Assembly: GCA_947629915.1 (NCBI GenBank)
Contig: CANRFN010000017.1
Coordinates: forward strand, 1 to 64,000
Direction: 5' to 3'
DNA length: 64,000 nucleotides
Origin: an uncultured Oscillospiraceae bacterium
GTDB taxonomy: Bacteria > Bacillota > Clostridia > Oscillospirales > Oscillospiraceae
The position numbers and the translations under genes were made by a program. Within the stretch, counting starts at the first letter, position 1. Each line of letters begins with the position of its first letter. The notes below the pieces were generated by a model, which was given only the letters and a program-made list of their open reading frames with translations, did no database searches and was not told the origin of the DNA. Below, piece by piece: positions 8,546 through 18,080 of this stretch.

Positions 8546-10898
8546 CTATACTTCAGCCATCTCGTAAGTCACGGAAATAAACACTTCATCCTCTGGCATG
8601 GTGAACGTGTAGATCATGTAACCCTTCTCGCTGTGCCCCAAATACTGGACTGGTATGTTCACGCCGCTGGAGTTCAGCACTTGGACGTCCTTTACCGTCT
8701 TTCCATTGTCTGGCAGGACTGCAACTGTAACGGTATCGCCAGGGACAGCCATATTGTGATCCCGGAGAGCAGTACCCTCCTCCGGTTTCGGCATGTGTAC
8801 GGCATAGCCCGTGGGGATCTGAGCTGTGAGTTCTGTCTCACCTACTTCAACACCAATGGACACCTCGCCTGTCACCGTTGCGGTTATTTCGCCGGTTGTC
8901 TCTTTGACGCTAAAGTGATAGGTCTTCCCATCTACGGTGTATGAGAGATTCACGTCCACCGGGTAGTTCGTCACCGGGGTGATGGTGAGCTTGATATCGG
9001 TATCAGTGGTGAAGGTATAGACCTCATCTGCTGCCAGGACTGTAGTATCTGCAGCCTCGTGATCCCCTGTCGGTGCGGTATATATCTGGACACTCCATTT
9101 CGGCTTGATCAGCATTCCTGAGGAGAACCCCGGATACATGGAGTCCATCCAGGTACAGGTGGGGCAGGTGCAGCCAGTCCCATCTGTTGCATGTGGATTG
9201 GTCCATACTGTACCGGTATCACCACCACCGAAGATGTTGGGGTCAAAGGGAGGCACATCCGGATCAATCGGGAGAGACGGGTTGATGATGATCTCTCCGC
9301 CTGCGTTCTTGTACACAACGTAGAACTGTACATCGTCCACAGTTTCTGTGTAAGTAAACTTCCTGTCTTTATCCAGTTTGCTGGTGATATCCTGGGAAGG
9401 TTCAGTCCCAACACCCATGCGCACACTGGAGATATTGCCCGGGAAAGTAACGGTGATAGTGGCGCCCAAAAGGATTGCCTTTCTCTCGATGTCTGCATTC
9501 ATTTCAGCGCAGGCCTTCGCAGCAGTATCATCTTTCTGAACGATTGTGATGGGACCGGACTTGGCCGTGAAGCCAAAGATGCCCTGGTTGGGGGCGGTTT
9601 CATCGATGTACACCTTACCCGGTAGGGTGTGGTAGTTGAGCTTGTACTCGTAGGCATTCTGATTGCCCAGGGTTACAGACCAAGTGTTTTTCTCCAGGAC
9701 ATTGCCCTCGAACGGCGACATGCTCTCTTCCCGGCCAAAGATGACCTTCTTTGTGGCCATCGATACGGTGTCTACGTGTTCCGGGGTGATCAGCCGGAAG
9801 AAGATCTGATCCCCATTCCACACGGCACAGGTGTAGATCCATTCGGCGATTTTCTCGTTGACTTGCTCCACGGTACCGGTGAAGTACTCATACTCCTTGT
9901 CGATCGGGTTTTTGAGATGGGAGATCTCAACTTGCGTGGAGAGCCCAAGGGGATTTTGCCCGTGCACCAGCTTCACAGACCCTGGAGATGAGTAATACAT
10001 GATTCGCATGGCTCGATTCTCAGTGTCCAGGTTGAAGGAGATGGAGCCCTCCTTCTCATACCAGTCCGGTTCCTTGGGTTCCTCATACCCTGAATTGCCC
10101 TTTTGCACCAAGATGAAACCGACTTTGCTGACATCGTAGAAGACCTCTACGTGATCACCGTGCTTAATTTGTCCCTGCGCAGAGGCCCGTGCAAACATCT
10201 CATTGATGTATGTGGCTGTCCCCGTCCATTCAGAACCGGCCATCTTGAGCGTATAGTCCGGCTCCAGGAGAGTACCGGTACTGGTTTCCTCCAGGACGAA
10301 CGCACCGGAGTTCTGCATCTCCGTTGTGATCGCGATGGTGAGGAAAGACAGGCCTTCGTGCTCCGGATCCGGTTCGCTGTAGTAGGCGGTACTGTTGTAG
10401 TAGCTCGGGATGTTGCTGATTGGAGAGCAGCCATTCTGTAACGTGCTTGATGGTGCCAGATCCGTAGTTCAACTGCTCAGCAGTGATCATCAGGAGATTG
10501 GTGGGGGTAGGGATATCAATGGAAGTTGTCTCTGTCACAAATTTCCCGCGGCTATAGTACTCAACCGAGCCTTTGATGATCCTGGCAGAGGTGATGACGA
10601 AATTGGGATCTGCCTGGATAAAGAGATCAAAGTTCTCTTGGCCCTCTTGGATGGGTTTGTACACCATGCCCTCAGGGGCGCCAAATTGTTCGGTCACATC
10701 CATAAGGCCCCCGGAGATAAACAGATATCGCTGTCCATAGAAAACCTTGAAGTGGCCGCCAAAGATCTCAGAAGCTGGGACAACACGGAGTCTGGTATTG
10801 TCCCTTACGAGATCTGCATGGGCAGGCTCTACCATGAGGGACAGCGCCGCAACGATGGCAATGACTAAAGTCAGTGCAACAGAACAAAACTTTCTCAT
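8546..10898 (-). pseudogene. Large secreted surface protein, frameshifted
   Basis: An N-terminal frame (10898 to about 10425) has a clear signal peptide (MRKFCSVALTLVIAIVAALS..., cleavage near PAHA) and then beta-rich sequence. At about 10415-10430 the homologous continuation moves to another frame (SNIPSYYNSTAYYSEPDPEH), which stays open to 8546. The repaired protein would be about 784 residues. The C-terminal 90 residues (DTVTVAVLPDNGKTVKDVQV, then YTFTMPEDEVFISVTY) are a repeat-type beta domain common in secreted Clostridial proteins. There is no LPXTG or SLH anchor. It is divergent from the recombinase gene at 11103, an arrangement echoed by the adhesin and recombinase-like pair at 37-43 kb. 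Exact ligand or function is unknown. Confidence 0.6.
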
Positions 10899-11102
10899 AC
10901 TGAGGATCCATCCCTTCTCAAAAACAACTCCGCTGATACCAAGACCTAAGAAGCACTATTATACGATTAAATAAATTTTATTTCAAGCCTTTACTTTCCT
11001 GCCCATCGCATGATAACATGGCCCCGTGCTGCACAGGAAGGAAGTCGTTTACATGTAGAAGATCACGTTATCAAAAGAGCAAAAGCGAAAGGAGTTTTTA
11101 AA

Positions 11103-12435
11103 TTGTCAAAAGCAAAAGACAAACCCAAGAGAATCACTCCAGACCAGATCGATGGTTTCGAGATGTATCTGACCGAAAACGGAAATGCCCCGAGCACCAA
11201 AAAGAAGTACCTGTCCGCCGTGAGACAGTACGCAAGCTATCTAGGCGACCGGGTTGCCTCTCAGGCTTCCTTGATTGCCTGGCGCGACAACCTGGCACAT
11301 CACAGCAAATACAACCATTATCCCGGGAATTCTATTATCCTAAAGCAATTTCAGGAATCATTTTGTTATAGGCTTTTTTGGCACACCAATCTGGGATAAC
11401 ACGCACACATCAAATTCATCACCAAAAAGCCAGAAAGTTACTGACTGGCTTATAAGGAATATTCCTCAAGATTTTCATGCAGTTACTTAAGATAACCCTA
11501 TGTTGTCGTTCTCTCCAATTTCATAGGCTCACCTGTGATTATTTATGCTATTTCTGCACAAAATACTTGGCTAGGGTTCATCAAATTGCTGGCAAGTATA
11601 TTTCTGCCCAAGGATGTAGACTGCTTCGAAGCGACTCAATGCCGGCGCATCTAAGAGGCGAAATTATTCCAAGAAGATTTGAGATCTCCGTTTATTTCCA
11701 AGAGTCTTCAAGCAAGTATGAAGGATAACAAAATTCCATGGATAAAGCGTGTTATCCCAGATCTAGGATAACAACCACACCACCATCAACGGCATGTTGT
11801 CCGCAGTAAACGCCTTTTTCATCTATCTGGGTCTCGAAGACAGCCAGGTAAAGCAGATCGCCATCCAGGAGTCCTCTTACCGGGACGATTCCCGTGATCT
11901 CAATCGGGATGAGTACTTCCAGCTCGTGGCCGCCGCCCTGGCGCAAGGTCTGGTAGTGGTCGCCTTGGTCATAGCAACGCTCTGCAACACCGGTATCCGA
12001 GCGTCCGAACTGGCATTTCTCACGGTGGAATCTCTGAAGATCCAAAACATCCGCATCTACAACAAGAAGAAGTACCGCATGGTACGCATCCCCGATCAGC
12101 TGGCCAGCAAGCTGAAGGACTACATCGCAGCCCAGGGCATCAAAGAGGGTCCCATCTTTCTGAACAAACACGGCGATCCGCTCACCAGGCACCAGATCTG
12201 GTCCATGGTCAAGTGCGCGGCTAAGGCTGCCGGCATAGACTCCAACAAGGCCTACCCCCACAATCTCCGGCACCTCTTCGCCAAGGAGTACTATGAGAGG
12301 TATCGTGACCTTGAAAAGCTGGCGAAAATCCTGGGCCACACAAGCATCGATACGACCCGCAAGTACCTTTTGCAGCCGGCCTCCGAGCACGGGCGCCAGA
12401 TCGATGAACTGGACCTGATGCCCAAGGACTGGTAA
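11103..12435 (+). pseudogene. Tyrosine site-specific recombinase interrupted by a small insertion element
   Basis: TTG at 11103 follows AAAGGAG by eight bases. The N-terminal part (11103-11317) is a SAM-like core-binding domain (STKKKYLSAVRQYASYLGD). The remainder (11778-12435) has the catalytic domain with all classical motifs: Arg in NTGIRASELAFL, H-x-L-R-H in PHNLRHLF, then LGHTSIDTTRKYL with the nucleophilic Tyr. Removing the 454-bp insert plus one copy of its duplicated target joins the halves in frame (K-Y-N-H-T-T-I-N-G) to give a 292-residue enzyme, normal size. It is the only plus-strand gene in the first 38 kb, and its 3' end abuts a truncated sugar gene. It thus appears to have arrived by insertion and later been inactivated. 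Confidence 0.8.
11318..11771 (+). mobile_element. MITE-like non-autonomous insertion, 454 bp, 6-bp target duplication
   Basis: The insert begins TTATCC and ends GGATAA (perfect 6-bp terminal inverted repeats). It is flanked on both sides by CAACCA (11312-11317 and 11772-11777), the expected target-site duplication. Excision in silico restores the recombinase reading frame exactly. Further TTATCC/GGATAA hexamers occur just inside both ends (for example near 11334, 11392, 11726, 11739 and 11753), like subterminal transposase-binding repeats. It is AT-richer than its surroundings and holds no convincing gene, only a random-looking 83-codon frame. The transposase that moves it is not in the window. 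Confidence 0.75.
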
Positions 12436-12543
12436 GAAAACGCTGTTTCGCTCGGATATCCAATTTAAAATGTCTTGGGTCGGAGTAACATCGCTGTTCC
12501 CCTGAGGCCAGCTCTTAACAATGGATACGATCGTATCAGTCAT
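12436..12543 (-). pseudogene. 5' stump of a probable NDP-hexose 2,3-dehydratase
   Basis: An ATG at 12543 overlaps the stop region of the GT2 gene (ATGA-type coupling). It starts about 36 residues, including WPQGNSDVTPTQDILNWISE followed by RNS. This resembles the N-terminus of NDP-hexose 2,3-dehydratases (T-x-D-I-x-x-W-I-x-x-R-N pattern), enzymes that make 2,6-dideoxysugar intermediates. Similarity is lost where the convergent recombinase gene ends at 12435, so the rest was probably removed when that element inserted. The family identification rests on a short motif from memory and is tentative, but a truncated operon gene is the most economical reading. Confidence 0.45.
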
Positions 12544-13507
12544 GTGTTGGTTCCTTTTCATCATCGAAATTAATGCGCTTTTCTTCTACAACCAAGGGCC
12601 TGTTCATTATCCTGGTGTTCATAGCCATGATATACTCACCTAAAAACCCAAGAAAGGCAAGCTGAACCCCTCCCATAAAGAAAATCGCTATCATCATTGG
12701 AGCATACCCTGCTGTAAATCTATCCCATGCAACCAATTTAGCAATAAGATACGCTATTCCAATAATAAAGCTAAGGAGCGCTACACCGAAACCAAAAAAC
12801 TCCGCTATCCTCATACCAACTTTTGTATAGCTGGTAAAACTCAACATCGCAGCATCAAAGAGTGTATAAAAATTATTATGGGTTTTCCCAGATTTTCTTC
12901 TAGGCTGTTCATATTCAATCTCTGCCCTCTCCGGTCCCAATTCCGCCACAATACCTCGAATAAATGGCGTAGGATCATGAAGATCCCGCAGAGTCTGGAT
13001 AAAGCTCTTATCGTATAAGCCAAAGCCAGTAAACTGCTCGATCATTTCGACAGAACTCATTTTGTGGATAATTTTGTAATAACATCCACGCAAAAAATAG
13101 AGCACTTTGTTCTCTTTGCTTCTGGTCTTTCGACCTATCACGATCTTATAGCCATTCTCCCACTGCTGGACGAATCTATGAATAAGTTCAACGGGATCTT
13201 GGAAATCTGCACAAATAGTGATGACGCAGTCCCCATTTGCCTGCAACATAGCGTGATAAGGGCTGTTAAACTGTCCAAAGTTTTTTACATTGAATATTGC
13301 TTTTACTCTCTTATTCTCTGCGCAAATCTGCTCAATCTTAGCTCTCGTTCCATCTGTAGATTTGTTGTCTGCGAATATGATCTCGTAGTCATAGCTTGCG
13401 CAATTGGTATCTAATTCGTCTATTATGGCATTGCAGATAGGCCGGACGTTTGAAACCTCATTGAAGCATGGGATAATTATTGAGATCTTCTTTTTACTGG
13501 TGTTCAT
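12536..13507 (-). CDS. GT2 glycosyltransferase with two C-terminal membrane helices (polyprenyl-phosphate type)
   Basis: 323 residues. The N-terminal GT-A domain begins ISIIIPCFNE, with nucleotide-binding and metal-binding motifs ADNKSTDGT and CADFQDP. It is followed by the GRKTRS region and two C-terminal hydrophobic helices (about residues 235-300: FFGFGVALLSFIIGIAYLIA and the FFMGGVQLAFLGFLGEYIM stretch). This is the dolichyl/undecaprenyl-phosphate glycosyltransferase layout (DPMS/GtrB/ArnC-like), which loads a sugar onto a lipid phosphate for later use by a GT-C enzyme. The GT-C-like protein at 20040-22244 is a natural partner. Its start overlaps the preceding reductase gene by 14 bases. 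Confidence 0.85.
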   Translation of the reverse strand: MNTSKKKISIIIPCFNEVSNVRPICNAIIDELDTNCASYDYEIIFADNKSTDGTRAKIEQICAENKRVKAIFNVKNFGQFNSPYHAMLQANGDCVITICADFQDPVELIHRFVQQWENGYKIVIGRKTRSKENKVLYFLRGCYYKIIHKMSSVEMIEQFTGFGLYDKSFIQTLRDLHDPTPFIRGIVAELGPERAEIEYEQPRRKSGKTHNNFYTLFDAAMLSFTSYTKVGMRIAEFFGFGVALLSFIIGIAYLIAKLVAWDRFTAGYAPMMIAIFFMGGVQLAFLGFLGEYIMAMNTRIMNRPLVVEEKRINFDDEKEPTHD

Positions 13508-14438
13508 TGTTTTCCTTCTTTATCCATTCAATGGTCTTCTTTATCCCATCTTGGAATTCTACTTGGGGTTCAAATCCAACATCATCACGAAGTGCAGAAA
13601 TATCCGCTTCGAGATGCATAACTTGCTCTTTTGAATACGGTATGCCGCCAAACCGTAGCGGAATTTCGGGGTTAATCAAATCACGCACTACTTCAATATA
13701 TTCGCGAAGTGGACGTCCCTGGCCATTTCCTAAGGTGTACACTCCTCCATCCTTCCCGAATACGCCAACTCTCCAAAACGCTTCTGCCGCATCGCCGGAA
13801 TAGATATAGTCCCATATTTGCTCCCCAGCTGTTAACTCCGGACAATCACCCGCTAGAAGCGAGCGAATTAAATTTGGAATCATGGAATAGCAACCATCTT
13901 GCGGTCCATAGACGGATAACAACCTCGTCCACACATGATCAATCCCTAATGCATGTGCCTCAACACAACTCATTCTCCCTGCGCACAATTTTGCCATTCC
14001 ATACCCATTTTCGGGAAATGTGGGTGTATCAGGTTTTAATGGTTCATTTACCCTTCCATACTCAGCCTGACTACCTGCTCCGACAAATATTTTGCATCCT
14101 AATTTCGTCGCAACGCGCACTGCCTCAATGGTGCATCGAATATTTTCAATCTGAGACAGCATATCATTCCGGCCAATTCCTGTTGTCTTACTCCAAGAAA
14201 GATGATAAAAGGCATCACACTGTTCACTTATCATCATTGAAAGCTGCGCTATATCACTTTGATCGCACAGCACAGTATGAATTCTATTACCTTTCGGAAG
14301 CTGAGAAATCCGAGAACTACCCGGCCGGCATACTGCATATACTTCACAACCAGAGAGGAGCAACTTATTGCAGAGCGCAGTTCCAACTGTCCCGGTTGGT
14401 CCTGTCACAATCACCTTATGAAGCTGTCTTTCTTTCAT
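13494..14438 (-). CDS. NAD(P)-dependent sugar reductase/epimerase, YerF-like candidate
   Basis: 314 residues of the extended SDR family. The nucleotide-binding motif is VTGPTGTVGTAL, there is a Ser in GAGSQAEYG, and Y-x-x-x-K occurs in NGYGMAKL. It follows immediately after the ThDP enzyme gene (10-bp gap) and the rfbFGH set. In Yersinia, the enzyme after YerE, called YerF, reduces the 4-keto group of the branched CDP-sugar to give CDP-yersiniose. The same order here makes that role likely, but SDR sequence alone does not prove it. A simple 4-ketoreductase or C4/C5 epimerase for a 3,6-dideoxyhexose is the alternative. Confidence 0.65.
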   Translation of the reverse strand: MKERQLHKVIVTGPTGTVGTALCNKLLLSGCEVYAVCRPGSSRISQLPKGNRIHTVLCDQSDIAQLSMMISEQCDAFYHLSWSKTTGIGRNDMLSQIENIRCTIEAVRVATKLGCKIFVGAGSQAEYGRVNEPLKPDTPTFPENGYGMAKLCAGRMSCVEAHALGIDHVWTRLLSVYGPQDGCYSMIPNLIRSLLAGDCPELTAGEQIWDYIYSGDAAEAFWRVGVFGKDGGVYTLGNGQGRPLREYIEVVRDLINPEIPLRFGGIPYSKEQVMHLEADISALRDDVGFEPQVEFQDGIKKTIEWIKKENNEHQ

Positions 14439-14448
14439 ATATCAACAA

Positions 14449-16290
14449 CTACACTTCTTGAAGTAGAGGGATAAACATGTTTTTCTCGAGTTCTTCCCTC
14501 GGTAAAAATGGTGCAAGATCTTCAAGTGGAGGACTCACAATAGTGCCATCTGGAAGCCTCTTTGAACTGCTCTTGGGTTCCCAAACCTGCTTTGTGTCTG
14601 TAAAGATTTCGCACAATACAAATTCAGGCTCAGACATTACCTCTGGAATCACTCTCATCATTTCCTCGTTTGAGTGAGCAGAGTAGTAAGGATAGCCAAA
14701 AGCCTCAGCTATCCGTTTAAAGCTCGGAAACGAAAGATCCCCCGATTCCTCTCCAATACCCACTTTACTGTGCTCACTGAAAAGATTGTTCTGTGTTATC
14801 CGAATAGAATGATAACCTTGGTTATTAATTAGGAACAGCTTTATTGGCAGCTTATTAGTAACAATTGTTTGAAGCTCTTGCAGATTCATCATGATTGAAC
14901 CATCGCCTTCAAGGCAAACTGTGTTCTGCCTTCCTCCAGCGATGCAAAGCCCGATGGCTGCAGGCAACCCATACCCCATGCTTGCTATAGCGTTATTGAT
15001 AATGAATCTGGTCCCATTCTTAACGACCCATGCCTGATGACCGGCAACACAGCAAGCGCCATTTGAAACGGCTGTTAGACTCCCCTCCGGTAGTTGCTGG
15101 CTTAGCCCGGAAATAAATGCATATACATTTACATGGTCCGTTCCATCGGACCACTGTCTCGGTAAAACAACTGGGTATTTCTCCTTCCATCTCTGGCACG
15201 CATTCAACCATGTCAAATTATGAAACAACTTCGTGCCTTCCGGTATTGCATCTACCACTCCACGGCAAAAATCTCGCGCATCCGCCCATATCGGTTTGTC
15301 CACATGCAGGGTGTGCTTCTTCATCTCGGCTTTGTCGATGTCTACCATTATTACTTTTGCGGCTCTGGCCCAGCTCTTATAATCGTAACCAACTTGACGG
15401 ATTGAAAGACGCGTTCCTATTGCCAGCACGAGATCCGCGTTTTGTACGGCGAAATTCCCTGCACGTTCCCCCATATTTCCACCTCGACCTACATAGAGAG
15501 GATTTGCATCCTCCATGAGATCAATAGAGTTCCAGTACGTGACAACAGGAATATTAAGCTTATCCACCATCCTCCGGAAATCTGAAAAGCCACCTGAAAG
15601 CCTGATACCGCCACCAGCATATATCACAGGCCGCTCAGCACGCCTTATCATGTCTAAAACAGTCGCGATATCCTCATCTGAAACGATAGGTGGCAGTTGA
15701 CTATCGTCCTCTGCTGGATCATATCCGCGAAGTCCATCAGTTTCGATCTTCATCCCCTGATAATTTACAGGAATATCCACCCATACTGGGCCTGGTCTGC
15801 CTGTTGTTGCAAGGTGCCAAGCCTTCTCAAGGATATAGTGTATGTCATTCGGATCCTCTAGCATAACGGCATACTTAGTCATAGGTGCTACTGATTTCAC
15901 AATGTCGTATTCTTGGTCTCCCACAGCGCGTAGCGGTAGCCCGTCCGTAAAGTTCATGCCATATCTCGCTGTAGTGTCATACCGAACCTGGCCTGATACA
16001 ATAAACATCGGTATGCTATCCAACCAACCACCAACTACGCCCGTGATTGCATTAGTCCCTCCCGGGCCAGTAGTCACACAAACAGCTGCAATCTTATTCT
16101 CAAGTCTCGCATAGGCTTCCGCCGCAATTGCACAGGCCTGTTCGTGATGGTTATATGTAACATGAAGTCTCCCATGGTGTCCCAGTGCATCATTTAAGTG
16201 CATTGCTCCGCCACCAACAACAGAAAAGACATCAGTAACGCCGTGCAAAGCAAGAAAATTAGCTATATAATCCGCTAGTCTAATGTTCAT
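14449..16290 (-). CDS. Thiamine-diphosphate enzyme, acetolactate synthase-like (YerE-type sugar acyl transferase candidate)
   Basis: 613 residues with the three-domain ThDP fold. The N-terminal pyrimidine-binding domain has the catalytic Glu in NHHEQACAIAAEAYAR and TTGPGGTNAITG, the central domain is FAD/DHS-like (IYAGGGIRLSGG), and the C-terminal PP domain has GDGSIMMNLQELQ followed by INNQG. It is placed among CDP-sugar genes rather than with leucine/valine genes, between rfbH and a sugar reductase. YerE of Yersinia uses the same fold to decarboxylate pyruvate and attach the two-carbon unit to C4 of CDP-3,6-dideoxy-4-hexulose. Context therefore favours a sugar-branching enzyme over true acetolactate synthase. 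Substrate is inferred, fold is certain. Confidence 0.75.
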   Translation of the reverse strand: MNIRLADYIANFLALHGVTDVFSVVGGGAMHLNDALGHHGRLHVTYNHHEQACAIAAEAYARLENKIAAVCVTTGPGGTNAITGVVGGWLDSIPMFIVSGQVRYDTTARYGMNFTDGLPLRAVGDQEYDIVKSVAPMTKYAVMLEDPNDIHYILEKAWHLATTGRPGPVWVDIPVNYQGMKIETDGLRGYDPAEDDSQLPPIVSDEDIATVLDMIRRAERPVIYAGGGIRLSGGFSDFRRMVDKLNIPVVTYWNSIDLMEDANPLYVGRGGNMGERAGNFAVQNADLVLAIGTRLSIRQVGYDYKSWARAAKVIMVDIDKAEMKKHTLHVDKPIWADARDFCRGVVDAIPEGTKLFHNLTWLNACQRWKEKYPVVLPRQWSDGTDHVNVYAFISGLSQQLPEGSLTAVSNGACCVAGHQAWVVKNGTRFIINNAIASMGYGLPAAIGLCIAGGRQNTVCLEGDGSIMMNLQELQTIVTNKLPIKLFLINNQGYHSIRITQNNLFSEHSKVGIGEESGDLSFPSFKRIAEAFGYPYYSAHSNEEMMRVIPEVMSEPEFVLCEIFTDTKQVWEPKSSSKRLPDGTIVSPPLEDLAPFLPREELEKNMFIPLLQEV

Positions 16291-16312
16291 ATGGATGCCT
16301 CCAATGTACCGC

Positions 16313-16576
16313 CTATACTATACTATACTTTATGTCCGCATTCTTTCTAGCTTGTTGTACAAAAATACGAAATATATAAAACGATTTTCTGATAAATGTT
16401 AAAACATCCAGCACTCCATCCATTACCCCCATATCAGTTCTATAAAAAGCGTGTTCTTCATCATAATAATTGTTCCATATTTCTATAGCCATCTTCCGTA
16501 AGAATATAAACTGAGAATGCATTGCTGAAAAAAGAGTTTCTGTCAGTGTAGTGCTTATTATACTCCATTTGTTCAA
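16313..16576 (-). CDS. Small hypothetical protein or gene remnant
   Basis: An 87-codon frame fills most of the gap between the ThDP enzyme gene and rfbH. It has a plausible aromatic- and charge-rich composition (IWNNYYDEEHAFYRTDMGVM) and AT-rich codons like the neighbouring operon DNA. No domain is recognised and no good ribosome site is seen. It may be the residue of a lost gene. Confidence 0.3.
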   Translation of the reverse strand: MNKWSIISTTLTETLFSAMHSQFIFLRKMAIEIWNNYYDEEHAFYRTDMGVMDGVLDVLTFIRKSFYIFRIFVQQARKNADIKYSIV

Positions 16577-16618
16577 GTTCTTTTTATATAAGTTTCTCTA
16601 GAATTTCTCCAGCATAGC

Positions 16619-17980
16619 TTACTTGCTAGCACCTATTGTCTTCACTCTTCCTAATGCCTCAACAATCATATCTGCTATATAATCAATCATCTCATCCGTC
16701 ATTCCAGGATATACCCCTACCCAGAATGTATCTCGCATGATACGGTCTGTGTTAGCAAGAGACCCAACGACACGATATGCATCAGTTCCGCGGATATCGT
16801 TAAAGCATGGGTGGCGGATCAGATTGCCGCTAAAGAGCATACGAGTCTGAACACCCTCGCTTTCAATGTAACGAACAATCTTCTCCCGATTCACTCCCTC
16901 TCGCACAGTCACCAGGAATCCAAACCAGCTTGGATCACTATTGGGCGCCGATACTGGAAGGATAAGCTTGCCTTGTACACATTCAAGTGCTTCACGAAGC
17001 CTCTTCCAGTTGTGGCGGCGTCTTTCTATGAAGCTCGGAAACTTCTTCAACTGCTCACAGCCGATTGCAGCCTGCATATCGGTTACTTTCAAGTTGTATC
17101 CCAAGTGGCTGTACACATACTTGTGATCGTAGCCCTTTGGCAGTTCCCCATACTGTCCATCAAACCGATGGCCGCAGAAGTTGTCATGTCCTGATGGACA
17201 AATGCAGTCCCTACCCCAGTCACGGTAACTTAGGATGAGGCGGTGCAGAAGTGGATCATTGGTGTAGACACATCCACCTTCGCCCATGGTCATGTGATGC
17301 GGCGGATAGAAGCTGCTGGTACCGATGTCACCCCAAGTACCAGTAAAACGCGTCTCGCCATTGATGGTATAAGTGCTCCCCAGAGCATCGCAGTTGTCCT
17401 CAACAAGCCACAGATTGTGCTTGTCGCAAAACTCCTTTACAGCTGCAATGTCGAATGGATTGCCCAAAGTATGAGCAATCATCACTGCTTTCGTCTTAGG
17501 TGAAATAGCAGACTCCAACTGAGAGGCATCTATGTTGTACTGCGGTATAGTCACGTCCACGAATACAGGGACAGCACCATATTGGATGATAGGCGTCACA
17601 GTGGTTGGGAAGCCAGCTGCAACAGTGATAACCTCATCACCGCGCTTGATCTGTCTCTCTCCCAATTCAGGTGCAGTGAGAACTGAAAATGCGATCAGGT
17701 TTGCTGAGGAGCCACTGTTCACCAGGTGTGCATATTTCACGCCGAGCCACTTTGCAAACTCACGCTCAAATTCCTCAGCAAAACGACCAGTGGTGAGCCA
17801 GAAGTCCAATGTAGCATCTGTAAGCGCACACATTTCCTTCTCATCAAAGACCCGTCCCGCATATGTAATACGATCTCCAGGTTCAAAGGGCTTCTTGTTC
17901 TCCTTGAAATCGTGGTAGTACGCGGCAACCATCTCTTTGATCTTTGCACGCGCCTCCGCTTCGTTCTTCCATTCAGGCAT
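16619..17980 (-). CDS. rfbH: CDP-4-keto-6-deoxy-D-glucose 3-dehydrase (E1)
   Basis: 453 residues, fold type I PLP/PMP enzyme. The usual PLP lysine is replaced by His in [13 protein letters not shown], the hallmark of this dehydrase. The [2Fe-2S] cysteine motif is present as [14 protein letters not shown], and SGSSANL lies near residue 90. It removes the C3 hydroxyl of CDP-4-keto-6-deoxyglucose with electrons from a reductase partner, giving CDP-3,6-dideoxy-4-hexulose. No E3 reductase (ddhD) is seen in the window, so electrons must come from elsewhere. The start overlaps the end of the 35-residue reading frame described below, suggesting translational coupling to rfbG. Confidence 0.93.
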   Translation of the reverse strand: MPEWKNEAEARAKIKEMVAAYYHDFKENKKPFEPGDRITYAGRVFDEKEMCALTDATLDFWLTTGRFAEEFEREFAKWLGVKYAHLVNSGSSANLIAFSVLTAPELGERQIKRGDEVITVAAGFPTTVTPIIQYGAVPVFVDVTIPQYNIDASQLESAISPKTKAVMIAHTLGNPFDIAAVKEFCDKHNLWLVEDNCDALGSTYTINGETRFTGTWGDIGTSSFYPPHHMTMGEGGCVYTNDPLLHRLILSYRDWGRDCICPSGHDNFCGHRFDGQYGELPKGYDHKYVYSHLGYNLKVTDMQAAIGCEQLKKFPSFIERRRHNWKRLREALECVQGKLILPVSAPNSDPSWFGFLVTVREGVNREKIVRYIESEGVQTRMLFSGNLIRHPCFNDIRGTDAYRVVGSLANTDRIMRDTFWVGVYPGMTDEMIDYIADMIVEALGRVKTIGASK

Positions 17981-18080
17981 GGAAAGAGTCCTCCCTCAGA
18001 CTGTAATACGTCTTAAAATACGCGTTGAATCCTTCCAGCGTTTCGACAGCCTCACATTCCTGCTGCGTAAGTTCCCTCAT
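17973..18080 (-). CDS. 35-residue peptide frame coupled between rfbG and rfbH
   Basis: ATG at 18080 overlaps the rfbG stop (ATGA), and its own TGA overlaps the rfbH start by eight bases. The frame is 36 codons (N-terminus [21 protein letters not shown]-terminus REDSFHA) with gene-like composition. Tight 4-base overlap on one side and start/stop overlap on the other are typical of translated, coupled frames. It contains the GGAGG used by rfbH. It may be a true microprotein or a coupling leader; no known family is recognised. Confidence 0.45.
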   Translation of the reverse strand: MRELTQQECEAVETLEGFNAYFKTYYSLREDSFHA

